A DNA stretch of 64,000 bases from an uncultured Eubacterium sp. (GTDB taxonomy: Bacteria; Bacillota; Clostridia; Lachnospirales; Lachnospiraceae). A program made the translations under genes and the position numbers. Positions 17,269 to 26,141 of this stretch are shown here, in pieces (positions within the stretch are counted from its first letter, which is position 1; each line of letters starts with the position of its first letter). The notes beneath the pieces were generated by a model, which was not told the DNA's origin, searched no databases, and saw nothing but the letters and a program-made list of their open reading frames with translations. The DNA is taken from NCBI GenBank assembly GCA_945910225.1, contig CAMDYG010000003.1:1-64000 (forward strand), read 5' to 3'.

Positions 17269-17910
17269 ATGATAGTCAATGAGAGAGTAGTGACATACAT
17301 TAATTCGCTTGATTGTGGTAATTCGGAGATATGTAATACAATTGAAAAAGAAGCGATTGCGGATCAGGTCCCAATCATTAGAAAAGAGATGGGTAATTTG
17401 CTGAAGGTGCTTATAAGTATTGTTGCACCTGAGAGAATTCTGGAAGTTGGAACAGCAGTAGGTTACTCATCTATTCTTATGAGTGAGAATATGCCGCAGG
17501 GATGTACAATTACTACGATAGAGAATTATGATAAGAGAATTCCTGTTGCAAGGAATAATTTTAAGAGAGCAGGAAAAGAAGATGTTATAACACTTATTGA
17601 GGGTGATGCTTCGGAGGTGTTAAAGGGATTGGAAGGTCCGTATGATTTTATATTTATGGATGCGGCAAAGGGACAGTATATTAATTACCTTCCTGATGTT
17701 AAGCGGATTCTTAAGAAAGGCGGACTTCTTATATCTGATAATATATTGCAGGAAGGGGAACTTGTTGAGTCCCGCTATGCAGTGACAAGAAGAAACAGAA
17801 CTATTCACACAAGAATAAGGGAATATGTGTATGAGCTTACTCATTCGGATGATTTTATAACTTCGATTGTTCCGATAGGAGATGGAATTACACTAAGCGT
17901 AAAGAAATAA
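17269..17910 (+). CDS. trmR: SAM-dependent O-methyltransferase, probable tRNA 5-hydroxyuridine methyltransferase
   Basis: A 213-residue class I methyltransferase of the caffeoyl-CoA O-methyltransferase family. The SAM site is 'ILEVGTAVGYSSILM' near residue 62 and the metal/substrate acidic motif 'YDFIFMDAAKGQYINYL' near 125, followed by 'GGLLISDNIL'. In Bacillus the homologue YrrM (TrmR) methylates 5-hydroxyuridine at tRNA position 34 to 5-methoxyuridine. The next gene is a U32 peptidase-family protein of the TrhP type, which makes that hydroxyuridine, so context strongly supports the tRNA role. It starts 29 bases after the MltG-like gene with a GAAAGGG site. Confidence 0.85.
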   Translation: MIVNERVVTYINSLDCGNSEICNTIEKEAIADQVPIIRKEMGNLLKVLISIVAPERILEVGTAVGYSSILMSENMPQGCTITTIENYDKRIPVARNNFKRAGKEDVITLIEGDASEVLKGLEGPYDFIFMDAAKGQYINYLPDVKRILKKGGLLISDNILQEGELVESRYAVTRRNRTIHTRIREYVYELTHSDDFITSIVPIGDGITLSVKK

Positions 17911-17923
17911 TCAAGGAGGACAT

Positions 17924-19189
17924 ATGGCAGGACATATATATAATGGCAGAGAGACAGAGCTTCTTATACCGGCAAGCAGCCTTGAAGTATTAAAGATAGC
18001 AGTAATATATGGAGCAGATGCTGTTTATATTGGTGGAGAAGCATTTGGACTGAGAGCAAAGGCTAAGAATTTCACTATCGAAGAGATGAAGGAAGGTGTG
18101 AGATTCGCCCATGAAAGAAATGTTAAGGTGTATGTGACAGCTAATATTCTGGCTCATAATTATGACCTTGAGGGTGCAAGACAGTATTTTGAAGAACTTA
18201 AAGATGTAGGTCCGGATGCGGTTATTATCTCTGATCCGGGAATGTTTACAATAGCAAAGGAAGTGCTGCCTGATACGGATATTCATATAAGCACACAGGC
18301 GAATAATACTAATTACATGACATATAATTTCTGGTGGAACCAGGGAGCCAAGAGAGTTGTTTCTGCAAGAGAATTGTCACTTGAAGAGATAAAGGAGATA
18401 AGAGCTCATATTCCTGAGGAGATGGAGATTGAAACATTTATGCATGGTGCAATGTGTATCTCTTATTCAGGAAGATGCCTGTTATCAAGCTTTCTTGCAG
18501 GAAGGGATGCTAACAGGGGAGCCTGTACACATCCATGCCGCTGGAAATATGCTGTAGTTGAGGAAAACAGACCGGGACAGTATATGCCTGTATATGAGAA
18601 TGAGAGAGGAACATATATCTTTAATTCCAAGGATCTGTGTATGATTGAGCATATTCCGGAGATGGTTTCTTCAGGAATAGACTCATTTAAAATAGAAGGA
18701 CGTATGAAGACAGCACTGTATGTTGCCACAGTTGCAAGAACTTACAGACTTGCCATAGATGATTTTATAGAAGATCCGGAGAAGTACAAGGCGAGAATAC
18801 CATTCTATAAGAGTGAGATAAGCAAATGTACTTATAGACAGTACACAACAGGATTCTTCTTTGGAAAGCCGGATGAGAATACACAGATATATGACAGCAA
18901 CACATATATCAGGGAATACACTTATCTTGGAATAGTTGGCGATAAGAATGAAGAAGGCCTGTATCATATTGAGCAGCGCAACAAGTTCTCGGTCGGTGAG
19001 AAGATAGAAGTGATGAAGCCAGACGGACGTAATATTGAAGTGACTGTGAGAAGGATTGTTGACGAAAAGGGCAATGATATGCCTAGCTGTCCACATCCTA
19101 AACAGAACCTTTATATTGACCTTGGCATAGAACTGTCTAAGTATGATATATTAAGAAGACAGGAAGAAGACACTGAGGTGCAGAGCTGA
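17924..19189 (+). CDS. trhP: U32 peptidase family protein, probable tRNA hydroxylation protein TrhP
   Basis: A 421-residue member of peptidase family U32 (YrrO/YegQ type). These proteins were named peptidases but TrhP takes part in prephenate-dependent hydroxylation of uridine 34 in tRNA. The family signature 'ETFMHGAMCISYSGRC' lies near residue 170, followed by 'NRGACTHPCRWKY', which with the signature supplies cysteines for an Fe-S cluster; 'FKIEGRMKTALYVA' comes later, then a C-terminal beta domain. It begins 14 bases after trmR with AAGGAGG. Only one trhP-type gene is present here, whereas Bacillus has two adjacent (yrrN, yrrO). No separate protease role is indicated. Confidence 0.85.
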   Translation: MAGHIYNGRETELLIPASSLEVLKIAVIYGADAVYIGGEAFGLRAKAKNFTIEEMKEGVRFAHERNVKVYVTANILAHNYDLEGARQYFEELKDVGPDAVIISDPGMFTIAKEVLPDTDIHISTQANNTNYMTYNFWWNQGAKRVVSARELSLEEIKEIRAHIPEEMEIETFMHGAMCISYSGRCLLSSFLAGRDANRGACTHPCRWKYAVVEENRPGQYMPVYENERGTYIFNSKDLCMIEHIPEMVSSGIDSFKIEGRMKTALYVATVARTYRLAIDDFIEDPEKYKARIPFYKSEISKCTYRQYTTGFFFGKPDENTQIYDSNTYIREYTYLGIVGDKNEEGLYHIEQRNKFSVGEKIEVMKPDGRNIEVTVRRIVDEKGNDMPSCPHPKQNLYIDLGIELSKYDILRRQEEDTEVQS

Positions 19190-19218
19190 TAATTAAATAG
19201 ACAGATGGATATGCAATT

Positions 19219-19269
19219 AAAGGCATCCTTACACATATGATATATAAAAATGTGTAGGGGTGCCTTTTT
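19219..19269 (+). promoter_or_regulatory. terminator-like hairpin that sequesters the sigma-factor ribosome site
   Basis: An uninterrupted 15-pair stem (19222-19236 with 19250-19264, two G-T pairs), extended by A-T pairs into the following TTTTT, with a 13-base loop. The right arm contains AGGGG (19256-19260), the only ribosome site for the sigma gene, and the TTG start overlaps the end of the T-run (19268). It could both terminate trhP transcription and block sigma translation when formed. Confidence 0.75.
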
Positions 19270-19921
19270 GAAAACATTTGAAAAGCCGTTATCAGCTCAG
19301 GAAGAGAAGGTTCTGCTTGAGAAATACAGATGTGGCGATATGGAAGCAAGAAATGAGCTTATAGAAAAGAATATGAGGCTTGTTGCACATGTTGCCAAAA
19401 AATATGCCTCTACAGAGCGTGATTATTTTAATGAGGATCTGATATCTGTAGGGACAATAGGACTTATTAAGGCTGTAGATTCATTTGATTCAGACAGAAA
19501 GGTGCGGCTGGCTACATACGCAGCAAAATGCATAGACAATGAAATACTTATGCTGCTGCGCCAGGACAAAAAGAAAGAACGTGAAGTGTCCATGTACGAG
19601 CCGATAGGAAAGGATAAAGAGGGAAATGAAATAAGCTTTAAGGATATTATAGGTGAGAATGATTACAGAAAATGTCCGGATGCAGTTGAAGATTATATGT
19701 TTTCCGAGCAAATAAAATGCATTTATGATAATATAGATAATGTGCTCACAAAAAGAGAAAAAGATATCCTTAAATACAGATATGGACTTTTTGGAACAAA
19801 GGAACTGACGCAGAATGAACTTGCCGTAGCACTTGGAATCAGCAGAAGCTATGTGAGCAGAATTGAAAAGAAAGCAATAGAAAAACTAAGAGGTGTCCTG
19901 CGGCAGAAAAGGCTGTTGTAA
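19268..19921 (+). CDS. SigK-like sporulation-type sigma-70 factor
   Basis: A 217-residue sigma-70 family protein closest by eye to SigK/SigE of sporulating Firmicutes. Region 2 includes 'NMRLVAHVAKKYAS', 'DLISVGTIGLIKAVDSFD' and 'LATYAAKCIDNEILMLLR'; then the SigK-type 'EPIGKDKEGNEISFKDI'; region 4 has 'LTKREKDILKYRYGLFG' and the HTH 'QNELAVALGISRSYVSRIEK'. An ATG at 19250 is in frame but lies in the hairpin arm upstream of the ribosome site, so TTG 19268, giving the family start 'KTFEKPLS', is preferred. It has no long pro-sequence and no skin-type interruption. Whether the organism sporulates is not known from this window. Confidence 0.85.
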   Translation: MKTFEKPLSAQEEKVLLEKYRCGDMEARNELIEKNMRLVAHVAKKYASTERDYFNEDLISVGTIGLIKAVDSFDSDRKVRLATYAAKCIDNEILMLLRQDKKKEREVSMYEPIGKDKEGNEISFKDIIGENDYRKCPDAVEDYMFSEQIKCIYDNIDNVLTKREKDILKYRYGLFGTKELTQNELAVALGISRSYVSRIEKKAIEKLRGVLRQKRLL

Positions 19922-19941
19922 GACAGGGAAAAGAGGAAAGA

Positions 19942-21753
19942 ATGGAACTGACAGATTGCAATGTTATTAAGAAAAGACTTGATGCGGTACGAAAGATAAT
20001 GCAGAAGCAGAAGGTAGATATATATATAGTTGCCACAGGTGACTACCATATATCAGAATATGCTGGCGATTACTTTAATGAGAGAGAATATATCACAGGA
20101 TTTACAGGCTCAGCGGGAACAGCGGTTATTACTAAAGATGATGCTAAGCTTTTTACAGATGGAAGGTATTTTGTCCAGGCAAAAAGACAGATAGAGGGTA
20201 CGGGATTCTCACTTATGGCAGTAGGAGCGCCGGGAGTACCTGACATATATGCATATTGTCTGGATGTGGCAGAGCATGGATGGACCATGGGATTTGATGG
20301 AAGAACAGTCCCTGCACAGATGGGACTTCTGTTAACGGATATCATGGAGGAAAAATGCGGTAAATGTGTGTATGATTTTGATGCTGTTGGAGAAATATAT
20401 GAAGACAGACCGGAATTTCCACATAGCAAAGCATTTATGTTAGAGGAGAAGTATGCAGGAGAAAGCGTTGCTCATAAGCTTGAACGCATAAGATGGCAAA
20501 TGCGCCATAAAAAAGCAGATATACATATAATGACAACGCTTGACGACATATGCTGGACATTCAACATAAGGGGACTCGACGTTGAATGTAATCCGGTTAT
20601 TATGGCGTATTCAGTAATTACTATGGATAATGCGTATATATATACTGACAGGGACAGGTTTGATGATAATACTATCGGGGTGTTTGATGATGCAGGAGTG
20701 GTAATATGTCCATACAACGATATATATAGTGATATTGAAGGGTTTAAGGGGCATGTTCTTATTGATACCAGACGTGTTAATATGAGCATATATGAGAAAG
20801 TTGATTCTAACAAAGAGTGTGTTATGATTCAGGCAGATAATCCTGCCATGCTTCTGAAGGCGGTTAAGAATGAAACAGAAATCAGGAATCTGCGTGATGT
20901 GCATATTGATGATGGTGCTGTTGTTACTAAGTTCATATTCTGGCTTAAGGAAAATGTTGCAGACGGCAATATAACTGAAGCTGGAGCAGCACAGTATCTG
21001 GATAATCTCAGAAGTGGGATAAAGGATTACATAGAACTTAGTTTTGACACAATCAGTGCCTATAATGAAAATGCGGCAATGATGCATTACCATGCAGATG
21101 AGACTAATGCTGCAAGGTTAAGACCAGAAGGAATGCTGCTTGTTGATTCGGGTGGACAGTATCTTCGCGGAACAACAGATATAACAAGGACTATAGCACT
21201 GGGACCTGTAACTGATGAGATGAAGAAGTACTATACGCTTACGCTTAAGGGCATGCTTAATCTGGCTGATGCCAGATTCTTAAAAGGATGTACCGGGTTT
21301 AATCTGGACATTCTTGCCAGACAGCCATTGTGGAATATTGGCATGGATTACAGATGTGGTACAGGACACGGAATAGGATATCTTCTTAATGTACATGAAA
21401 GCCCTAATGGGTTCAGATGGAAGCATAATCCGGGACATAACGACCTTGCGGTTATTGAAGAAGGTATGGTTACTTCTGATGAACCAGGCGTATATATTGA
21501 AGGACAGTTCGGAATCCGCATAGAGAATGAAATTGTCTGTGTCAAGGATTACGAGAATGAATATGGAACATTCTTAAAGTTCGATATGCTTACCATGGTT
21601 CCTCTGGACAAGGCTCTTATAGATAAAAAGTATCTGGATGCTGTGGATATGGAAAGACTTAATTCTTATCATAAGATGGTGTATGAAAAGCTTTGTCCGT
21701 ATTTTGAAGGAAAAGAACTTGAAATGTTAAAAGAGGCAACTGCTGCTATATAA
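19942..21753 (+). CDS. pepP: Xaa-Pro aminopeptidase (aminopeptidase P, M24B)
   Basis: A 603-residue cytoplasmic metallopeptidase that removes N-terminal residues before proline. It is the long, three-domain form: two creatinase-like N-terminal domains, then the pita-bread catalytic domain from about residue 325. The dimetal ligands are all visible: D402 ('LLVDSGGQY'), D413 ('GTTDITRT'), H476 ('GTGHGIGY'), E514 ('TSDEPGVY') and E528 ('IRIENEIV'). A histidine 'YHADE' near 387 fits the family. The start has AAGAGGAAAG upstream, 20 bases after the sigma gene. The length matches eukaryotic-type and Clostridial long aminopeptidase P. Confidence 0.93.
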   Translation: MELTDCNVIKKRLDAVRKIMQKQKVDIYIVATGDYHISEYAGDYFNEREYITGFTGSAGTAVITKDDAKLFTDGRYFVQAKRQIEGTGFSLMAVGAPGVPDIYAYCLDVAEHGWTMGFDGRTVPAQMGLLLTDIMEEKCGKCVYDFDAVGEIYEDRPEFPHSKAFMLEEKYAGESVAHKLERIRWQMRHKKADIHIMTTLDDICWTFNIRGLDVECNPVIMAYSVITMDNAYIYTDRDRFDDNTIGVFDDAGVVICPYNDIYSDIEGFKGHVLIDTRRVNMSIYEKVDSNKECVMIQADNPAMLLKAVKNETEIRNLRDVHIDDGAVVTKFIFWLKENVADGNITEAGAAQYLDNLRSGIKDYIELSFDTISAYNENAAMMHYHADETNAARLRPEGMLLVDSGGQYLRGTTDITRTIALGPVTDEMKKYYTLTLKGMLNLADARFLKGCTGFNLDILARQPLWNIGMDYRCGTGHGIGYLLNVHESPNGFRWKHNPGHNDLAVIEEGMVTSDEPGVYIEGQFGIRIENEIVCVKDYENEYGTFLKFDMLTMVPLDKALIDKKYLDAVDMERLNSYHKMVYEKLCPYFEGKELEMLKEATAAI

Positions 21754-21778
21754 AGCTGCAATATATATGGAGGAATGT

Positions 21779-22882
21779 ATGAAGAAAATTAAGAAACCTG
21801 GAATGGGTGTTGTTATTGCGGTTATAGGGATAATTGCTGCAATAGTTGTATTTGCATTTATACAGTCACAGAAATTTGATGTGTGGGATTATATTACGAT
21901 AACATACGAAGGTGCTAATGGATATGCAAGTCCGGTATTCTCGCTTGATAAGGACAGACTATACAAACAGCTTATGGGCAAAAGTGATGATTCGGACAAG
22001 TCATATAATGTCAAAATGCTTATAGAATCAATTAATATTACATCTGATGCCAAGGATTTATCTAATTCTGACAAATACAAAGTTGATCTTGAATTCGATG
22101 AGAAGTACGAGGATGCTGTGGGAGTAAGCATGGGGAAAGGCTACAAAAAAATAAAAGCTGCCAATATCCAGAAGGGGACAAGTATTGAACTGTATGAGAA
22201 TGTTGATGTGCAGTTTAAGGGAGTCAGTCCGGAGGCAGTCGTGAACATAAACAATAACTGGGAGGATGAATATCTTAGCGGACTCACTTTTACAGTTGAT
22301 AAAAAGGATAACATCAGTTATGGGGATGTTGTTGTAGTTACATGTGACCAGTCATATGAAGAGATTGCAAGGCATGGCTATCTTGTATCAGATACAGAGG
22401 CGTCGTATGAGGCAGACAAATTGCCGGGTTATGTGGAAAATGTGTCGCAGATTGACAGAAGTGTGCTTAACAATGTAAAGGGCGAAGTGCTTGAAACAAT
22501 TGCTTCACAGACACAGGATGCAACATTCCATATGCTCTATAAGGCAACTTCAGATACAGCATATCTGAGACATCTTAATAATGAGAACTGCTCAGATGCA
22601 AAAGTTACTGATGTGTATTTTCTTACAAGAAATAAAGATACAGGAGAGGCTAACAATTATATTTATATAATGGCATCGGCACTGATATCTGATTCAGAGG
22701 ATGAAAAGACTGTGTATTTTGCATTCTCATACAGCAATAATTATGTTAATGTTGACGGAACGTTTGACATGAATCACGATAATGAAGAGAAAAGATATGT
22801 ATGCAGTACGGATAAAGACAAGCTGTATGCTGATACAGTAGGAAGCAAAGCTGACAGCTATACAGTAACCACAGTGAAATAA
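21779..22882 (+). CDS. conserved hypothetical membrane-anchored extracellular protein
   Basis: I do not recognise a characterised family. The 367-residue protein has a basic start ('MKKIKKPGMG'), one membrane helix (residues 8-28) and then an extracellular domain of about 335 residues rich in Asp, Lys and Ser. A segment around 90-160 ('VDLEFDEKYEDAVGVSMGKG', 'GTSIELYENVDVQFKGVSPE') looks like beta-sandwich repeats with Ig-like spacing, followed by 'NNWEDEYLSGLTFTVDKKDN'. An ATG at 21767 exists, but it precedes the GGAGG that serves ATG 21779. It starts 26 bases after pepP and ends before the pilus promoter, so it is probably the last gene of the preceding operon. No sorting signal is seen. 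Confidence 0.7.
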   Translation: MKKIKKPGMGVVIAVIGIIAAIVVFAFIQSQKFDVWDYITITYEGANGYASPVFSLDKDRLYKQLMGKSDDSDKSYNVKMLIESINITSDAKDLSNSDKYKVDLEFDEKYEDAVGVSMGKGYKKIKAANIQKGTSIELYENVDVQFKGVSPEAVVNINNNWEDEYLSGLTFTVDKKDNISYGDVVVVTCDQSYEEIARHGYLVSDTEASYEADKLPGYVENVSQIDRSVLNNVKGEVLETIASQTQDATFHMLYKATSDTAYLRHLNNENCSDAKVTDVYFLTRNKDTGEANNYIYIMASALISDSEDEKTVYFAFSYSNNYVNVDGTFDMNHDNEEKRYVCSTDKDKLYADTVGSKADSYTVTTVK

Positions 22883-22914
22883 ATGATATGGACAGAGGAA
22901 ATTATAATTAAAGT

Positions 22915-22944
22915 TTGTACATTAGTACATGGATATGGTATAAT
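22915..22944 (+). promoter_or_regulatory. extended -10 promoter of the pilus locus
   Basis: TTGTAC (22915-22920), 18-base spacer and a perfect TATAAT (22939-22944) preceded by TGG, an extended -10. It lies 65 bases before pilB and is the strongest promoter candidate for the pilus genes. Confidence 0.72.
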
Positions 22945-23008
22945 TGTCCTAATAATATGGTGTTAGCAGGGGGATATTGCTTTATACCTGCAAGAAGGAG
23001 GTTTTAGG

Positions 23009-24826
23009 GTGAATTACAGAAAAAAGGTAAGATTAGGTGATGTGCTTGTTAAGAAAGGAATAATTGACGAGAATCAGCTGCAGACTGCACTTTCAAGACA
23101 GAGAGAGCAGGGGAAGATGCTTGGTGAGATGGTTATTGCGTTAGGGTACGCAACACAGAGGGACATCAATGAAGCATTGTGTGACAGTCTGAATATCGAT
23201 TTTATAGATCTTAGAGAAGCAGATATAAGTGAAGATGTGCTTTCTATGCTTGATGAGAATATCATGAGGAAGTATACACTTATTCCATTAGGAGATGCGC
23301 TCGATAATCCTGGTGCTATAAGGGTTGCCATGGCAGATCCTACTAATATCCTTGCTATGGATGATATTAATATTGTAACAGGAAAACAGGTTGTTCCGGT
23401 ACTTGCCAATGCTGCAGATATTAATGCATTCCTTGATAAAGCATTTGGACAGAAGCAGGCTCAGAATATCGTAGATCTGTATAAGAGAGAACAGGGCGAG
23501 ACTGTCAGGGAAGAGACTAAGGAAGACAAGGCAAGAAGAGAAGAGATTGAGAATGCACCTATCGTTCAGCTTATCAACAGCGTAATTGAGCAGGCTGTAA
23601 GACAGAGAGCATCAGATATACATATTGAGCCAATGGAAGGCAGTATCAGGGTAAGATACAGAATTGATGGTAACTTAAGAGAGATTATCCAGTATGATAA
23701 TACACTTCTTGGTGCTATCACAACACGTATCAAGATTATGTCTGGTATGGATATTTCTGAGAAGAGAAAGCCTCAGGATGGACGTATCACAATTAATGTT
23801 GATGGAAGGGAGTATGATATCCGTGTATCTAACCTTCCTACTGTATATGGCGAGAAGTGCGTTATGAGAATTGCGTCCAAGGAGGGATTCAACATTGATA
23901 AATCCAAACTTGGACTTTCACCAACAGACCTTAAGGTATTCGATGATATACTTAAGAATCCACATGGAATTATCCTTGTAACAGGACCTACAGGATCTGG
24001 TAAATCAACAACTCTTTATACAGCGCTTAGTGAGCTTAACACAGAAGATGTTAATATTATCACTGTAGAAGATCCAGTCGAGGCTAATATTGATGGTATT
24101 AACCAGGTACAGGTTAACAACAAGGCTAATCTTACTTTCGCATCTGCATTAAGATCTATCCTCCGTCAGGATCCGGATATTATCATGATCGGTGAGATCC
24201 GAGATGGTGAGACAGCTGAGATTGCGGTACGAGCTTCTATTACCGGTCACTTGGTTGTAAGTACACTGCATACTAACAGTACAGCAAGTTCTGTTGCCCG
24301 TCTAGAGGATATGGGAATTGAGTCTTACCTTATTGCAGATTCACTTGTAGGTATTATTGCCCAGCGACTTGTAAGAAGGCTGTGTGACTGTAAGACGCCT
24401 AAGGAGGCAAGTGCAGAAGAGAAGCAGATGTTAGGAATAGATCCTGATGAATCGTTCACAGTATACGAACCATGTGGATGCAAGCTTTGTAATGGTACAG
24501 GCTATTATGGACGACTTGGTATATACGAAATCATGAAGATTACACCTTCAATTAAGAGACTCATATCTAAGCATGCCGAAGCTGAAGAGATTAAGAATAT
24601 GGCTGTAAGTGAAGGCATGAATACTCTTAAGATGGCGGCTTCTAATGCTGTTAAGGATGGACTTACATCAATTGCAGAGATGATCAAGGCTACATATGAA
24701 GCAGAAGAAGACGATGCATCAGAGGTAAGTAATAATCCGCTTATTGGCAAGGCATCAGGAAGTACAGCTAAGGCAGATTCTAATGATGATGTGCTTGAGA
24801 TGATTGAATTAGAGCAGATAGACTAA
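23009..24826 (+). CDS. pilB: type IV pilus assembly ATPase PilB (GspE family)
   Basis: A 605-residue secretion ATPase that powers pilus extension at the cytoplasmic face. Residues 1-150 form a MshEN-type N-terminal domain with two related motifs ('RLGDVLVKKGIIDENQLQTA' at 8 and 'KMLGEMVIALGYATQRDI' at 36), a type known to bind c-di-GMP in MshE and some PilB. The ATPase has Walker A 'GPTGSGKST' with K332, the Walker B region 'DPDIIMIGEIRDGETAE', and a zinc tetracysteine set 'CDC...CGCKLCNGTGY' near 465-495. The start is GTG with AAGGAGG upstream; no earlier ATG fits. It is followed by pilT 24 bases later. Confidence 0.95.
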   Translation: MNYRKKVRLGDVLVKKGIIDENQLQTALSRQREQGKMLGEMVIALGYATQRDINEALCDSLNIDFIDLREADISEDVLSMLDENIMRKYTLIPLGDALDNPGAIRVAMADPTNILAMDDINIVTGKQVVPVLANAADINAFLDKAFGQKQAQNIVDLYKREQGETVREETKEDKARREEIENAPIVQLINSVIEQAVRQRASDIHIEPMEGSIRVRYRIDGNLREIIQYDNTLLGAITTRIKIMSGMDISEKRKPQDGRITINVDGREYDIRVSNLPTVYGEKCVMRIASKEGFNIDKSKLGLSPTDLKVFDDILKNPHGIILVTGPTGSGKSTTLYTALSELNTEDVNIITVEDPVEANIDGINQVQVNNKANLTFASALRSILRQDPDIIMIGEIRDGETAEIAVRASITGHLVVSTLHTNSTASSVARLEDMGIESYLIADSLVGIIAQRLVRRLCDCKTPKEASAEEKQMLGIDPDESFTVYEPCGCKLCNGTGYYGRLGIYEIMKITPSIKRLISKHAEAEEIKNMAVSEGMNTLKMAASNAVKDGLTSIAEMIKATYEAEEDDASEVSNNPLIGKASGSTAKADSNDDVLEMIELEQID

Positions 24827-24850
24827 GCTTTAACATGATTGGAGATAAGT

Positions 24851-25915
24851 ATGTTTACAGTTGAACAGCTTCTTACAATTGCCAAAGATAAAAAGGCAAG
24901 TGATGTGCATGTTACAGTAGGATTGCCTCCCAGAGTAAGAATTAACGGAGAGCTGGAAGACCTTGATTATCCGAAGCTTTCACCAGATGACTGTGAAAAG
25001 CTGATCCTTGATATTATGGACGAACGACAGCAGGAATTATTTAAGAACAGAGGGGAGATTGATTTCTCTTTTTCTGTTCCCAATATTGGAAGATACAGGG
25101 TTAATGTGTTCAGACAGCGTGGCTCTGTAGCGTGTGCAATGCGTATAGTAGGTACACAGATTCCAACTCCTGAAAGTCTTGGAGTACCTAAGACAGTTAT
25201 AGATCTGTATACTAAGAAAAGAGGACTTGTTCTTGTTACAGGACCTACAGGTTCAGGAAAATCGACGACACTTGCGTCTATTATTGGAAGAATTAATGAG
25301 CAGCGCAATTGTCATGTTATTACACTTGAAGATCCAATAGAGTATCTTCATACACATAATAAATCTATGATCAATCAGAGAGAGATTGGTCTGGATACAC
25401 ATTCTTATGCGGATGCATTGAGGGCAGCTCTTAGAGAGGACCCGGATGTTATTCTTGTCGGAGAGATGAGAGATCTTGAAACTATATCAACTGCAATTAC
25501 AGCAGCAGAGACAGGACATCTTGTCTTTTCTACCCTTCATACTATAGGAGCAGCAGCTACTATAGACAGAATTATTGATGTGTTTCCACCGCATCAGCAA
25601 CAGCAGATAAGAATACAGCTTGCTGTTGTACTCGAAGCAGTTGTTTCACAGCAGCTTATTCCTACAGCGGACCGAAGAGGAAGAGTTGCGGCTTTTGAGG
25701 TTATGCATGGAACAGTTGCCGTTAAGAATCTTATAAGAGAAGCCAAGACATATCAGATTCCAAGTATTCTACAGACATCGCGCAAGGATGGAATGATTAC
25801 TATGGATGATGCACTGCTTGACCTCAATAACAGAGGTGTGATAAGTGCTGAAGATGCCATAAACTTTGCTCAGGATATAGCATATGTTACTAAGAGAGTT
25901 AACCAACTCTATTAA
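24851..25915 (+). CDS. pilT: type IV pilus retraction ATPase PilT
   Basis: A 354-residue hexameric ATPase that depolymerises the pilus and drives retraction and twitching. Residues 1-100 form the PAS-like N-terminal domain, then Walker A 'VTGPTGSGKSTTLAS', the Asp box and Walker B 'DPDVILVGEMRDLETIS', the His box 'TGHLVFSTLHT', and the retraction motif 'VKNLIREAKTYQIPS' (AIRNLIRE in classical PilT) near residue 288. That last motif separates PilT from PilB and PilU. A TTG at 24839 opens the frame but carries the GGAGAT site itself; ATG 24851 is the start. A terminator and inverted repeat follow, then a non-pilus gene. Confidence 0.95.
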   Translation: MFTVEQLLTIAKDKKASDVHVTVGLPPRVRINGELEDLDYPKLSPDDCEKLILDIMDERQQELFKNRGEIDFSFSVPNIGRYRVNVFRQRGSVACAMRIVGTQIPTPESLGVPKTVIDLYTKKRGLVLVTGPTGSGKSTTLASIIGRINEQRNCHVITLEDPIEYLHTHNKSMINQREIGLDTHSYADALRAALREDPDVILVGEMRDLETISTAITAAETGHLVFSTLHTIGAAATIDRIIDVFPPHQQQQIRIQLAVVLEAVVSQQLIPTADRRGRVAAFEVMHGTVAVKNLIREAKTYQIPSILQTSRKDGMITMDDALLDLNNRGVISAEDAINFAQDIAYVTKRVNQLY

Positions 25916-25931
25916 TTCAAGTAAAACGGGG

Positions 25932-25972
25932 AAAGGGATGTCGCACTAGAAATAGTGCGTCATCCCTTTTTT
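25932..25972 (+). terminator. Rho-independent terminator after pilT
   Basis: A 17-position stem with one mismatch (25932-25948 with 25953-25969), GAAA loop, followed by TTTTTT counting the stem-end T. It separates pilB-pilT from the downstream genes. Confidence 0.92.
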
Positions 25973-26065
25973 CTATGTTAAGGCGAAAGCGTGACTGAAC
26001 TGCAGAACTTATATTTCACCTCATTTATTTTGTGAGGACACCGCGATTTTCCTAGTGCGACATCC
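25936..26065. repeat. 130-bp inverted-repeat element containing the pilT terminator
   Basis: The left terminator arm (25936-25949) recurs as a perfect 14-base inverted copy at 26052-26065, so the left arm can pair locally (terminator) or with the distant copy. The interior also has CCTCA/TGAGG (a weak hairpin). The core 'GCACTAG' is shared with the mscS terminator. It looks like a palindromic repeat lying between two transcription units. Confidence 0.6.
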
Positions 26066-26075
26066 ATGATAAATC

Positions 26076-26104
26076 TTGACACGTCTATAAAATATAGATA
26101 TTCT
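26076..26104 (+). promoter_or_regulatory. promoter for the O-antigen-ligase-like gene
   Basis: A perfect TTGACA (26076-26081), 17-base spacer, TATTCT (26099-26104). Transcription would begin near 26111, which favours the downstream ATG 26142 as the start of the next gene. Confidence 0.65.
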
Positions 26105-26141
26105 TGATGTAATAATGATATTAAGAAAGGCAAAAGAGGAA

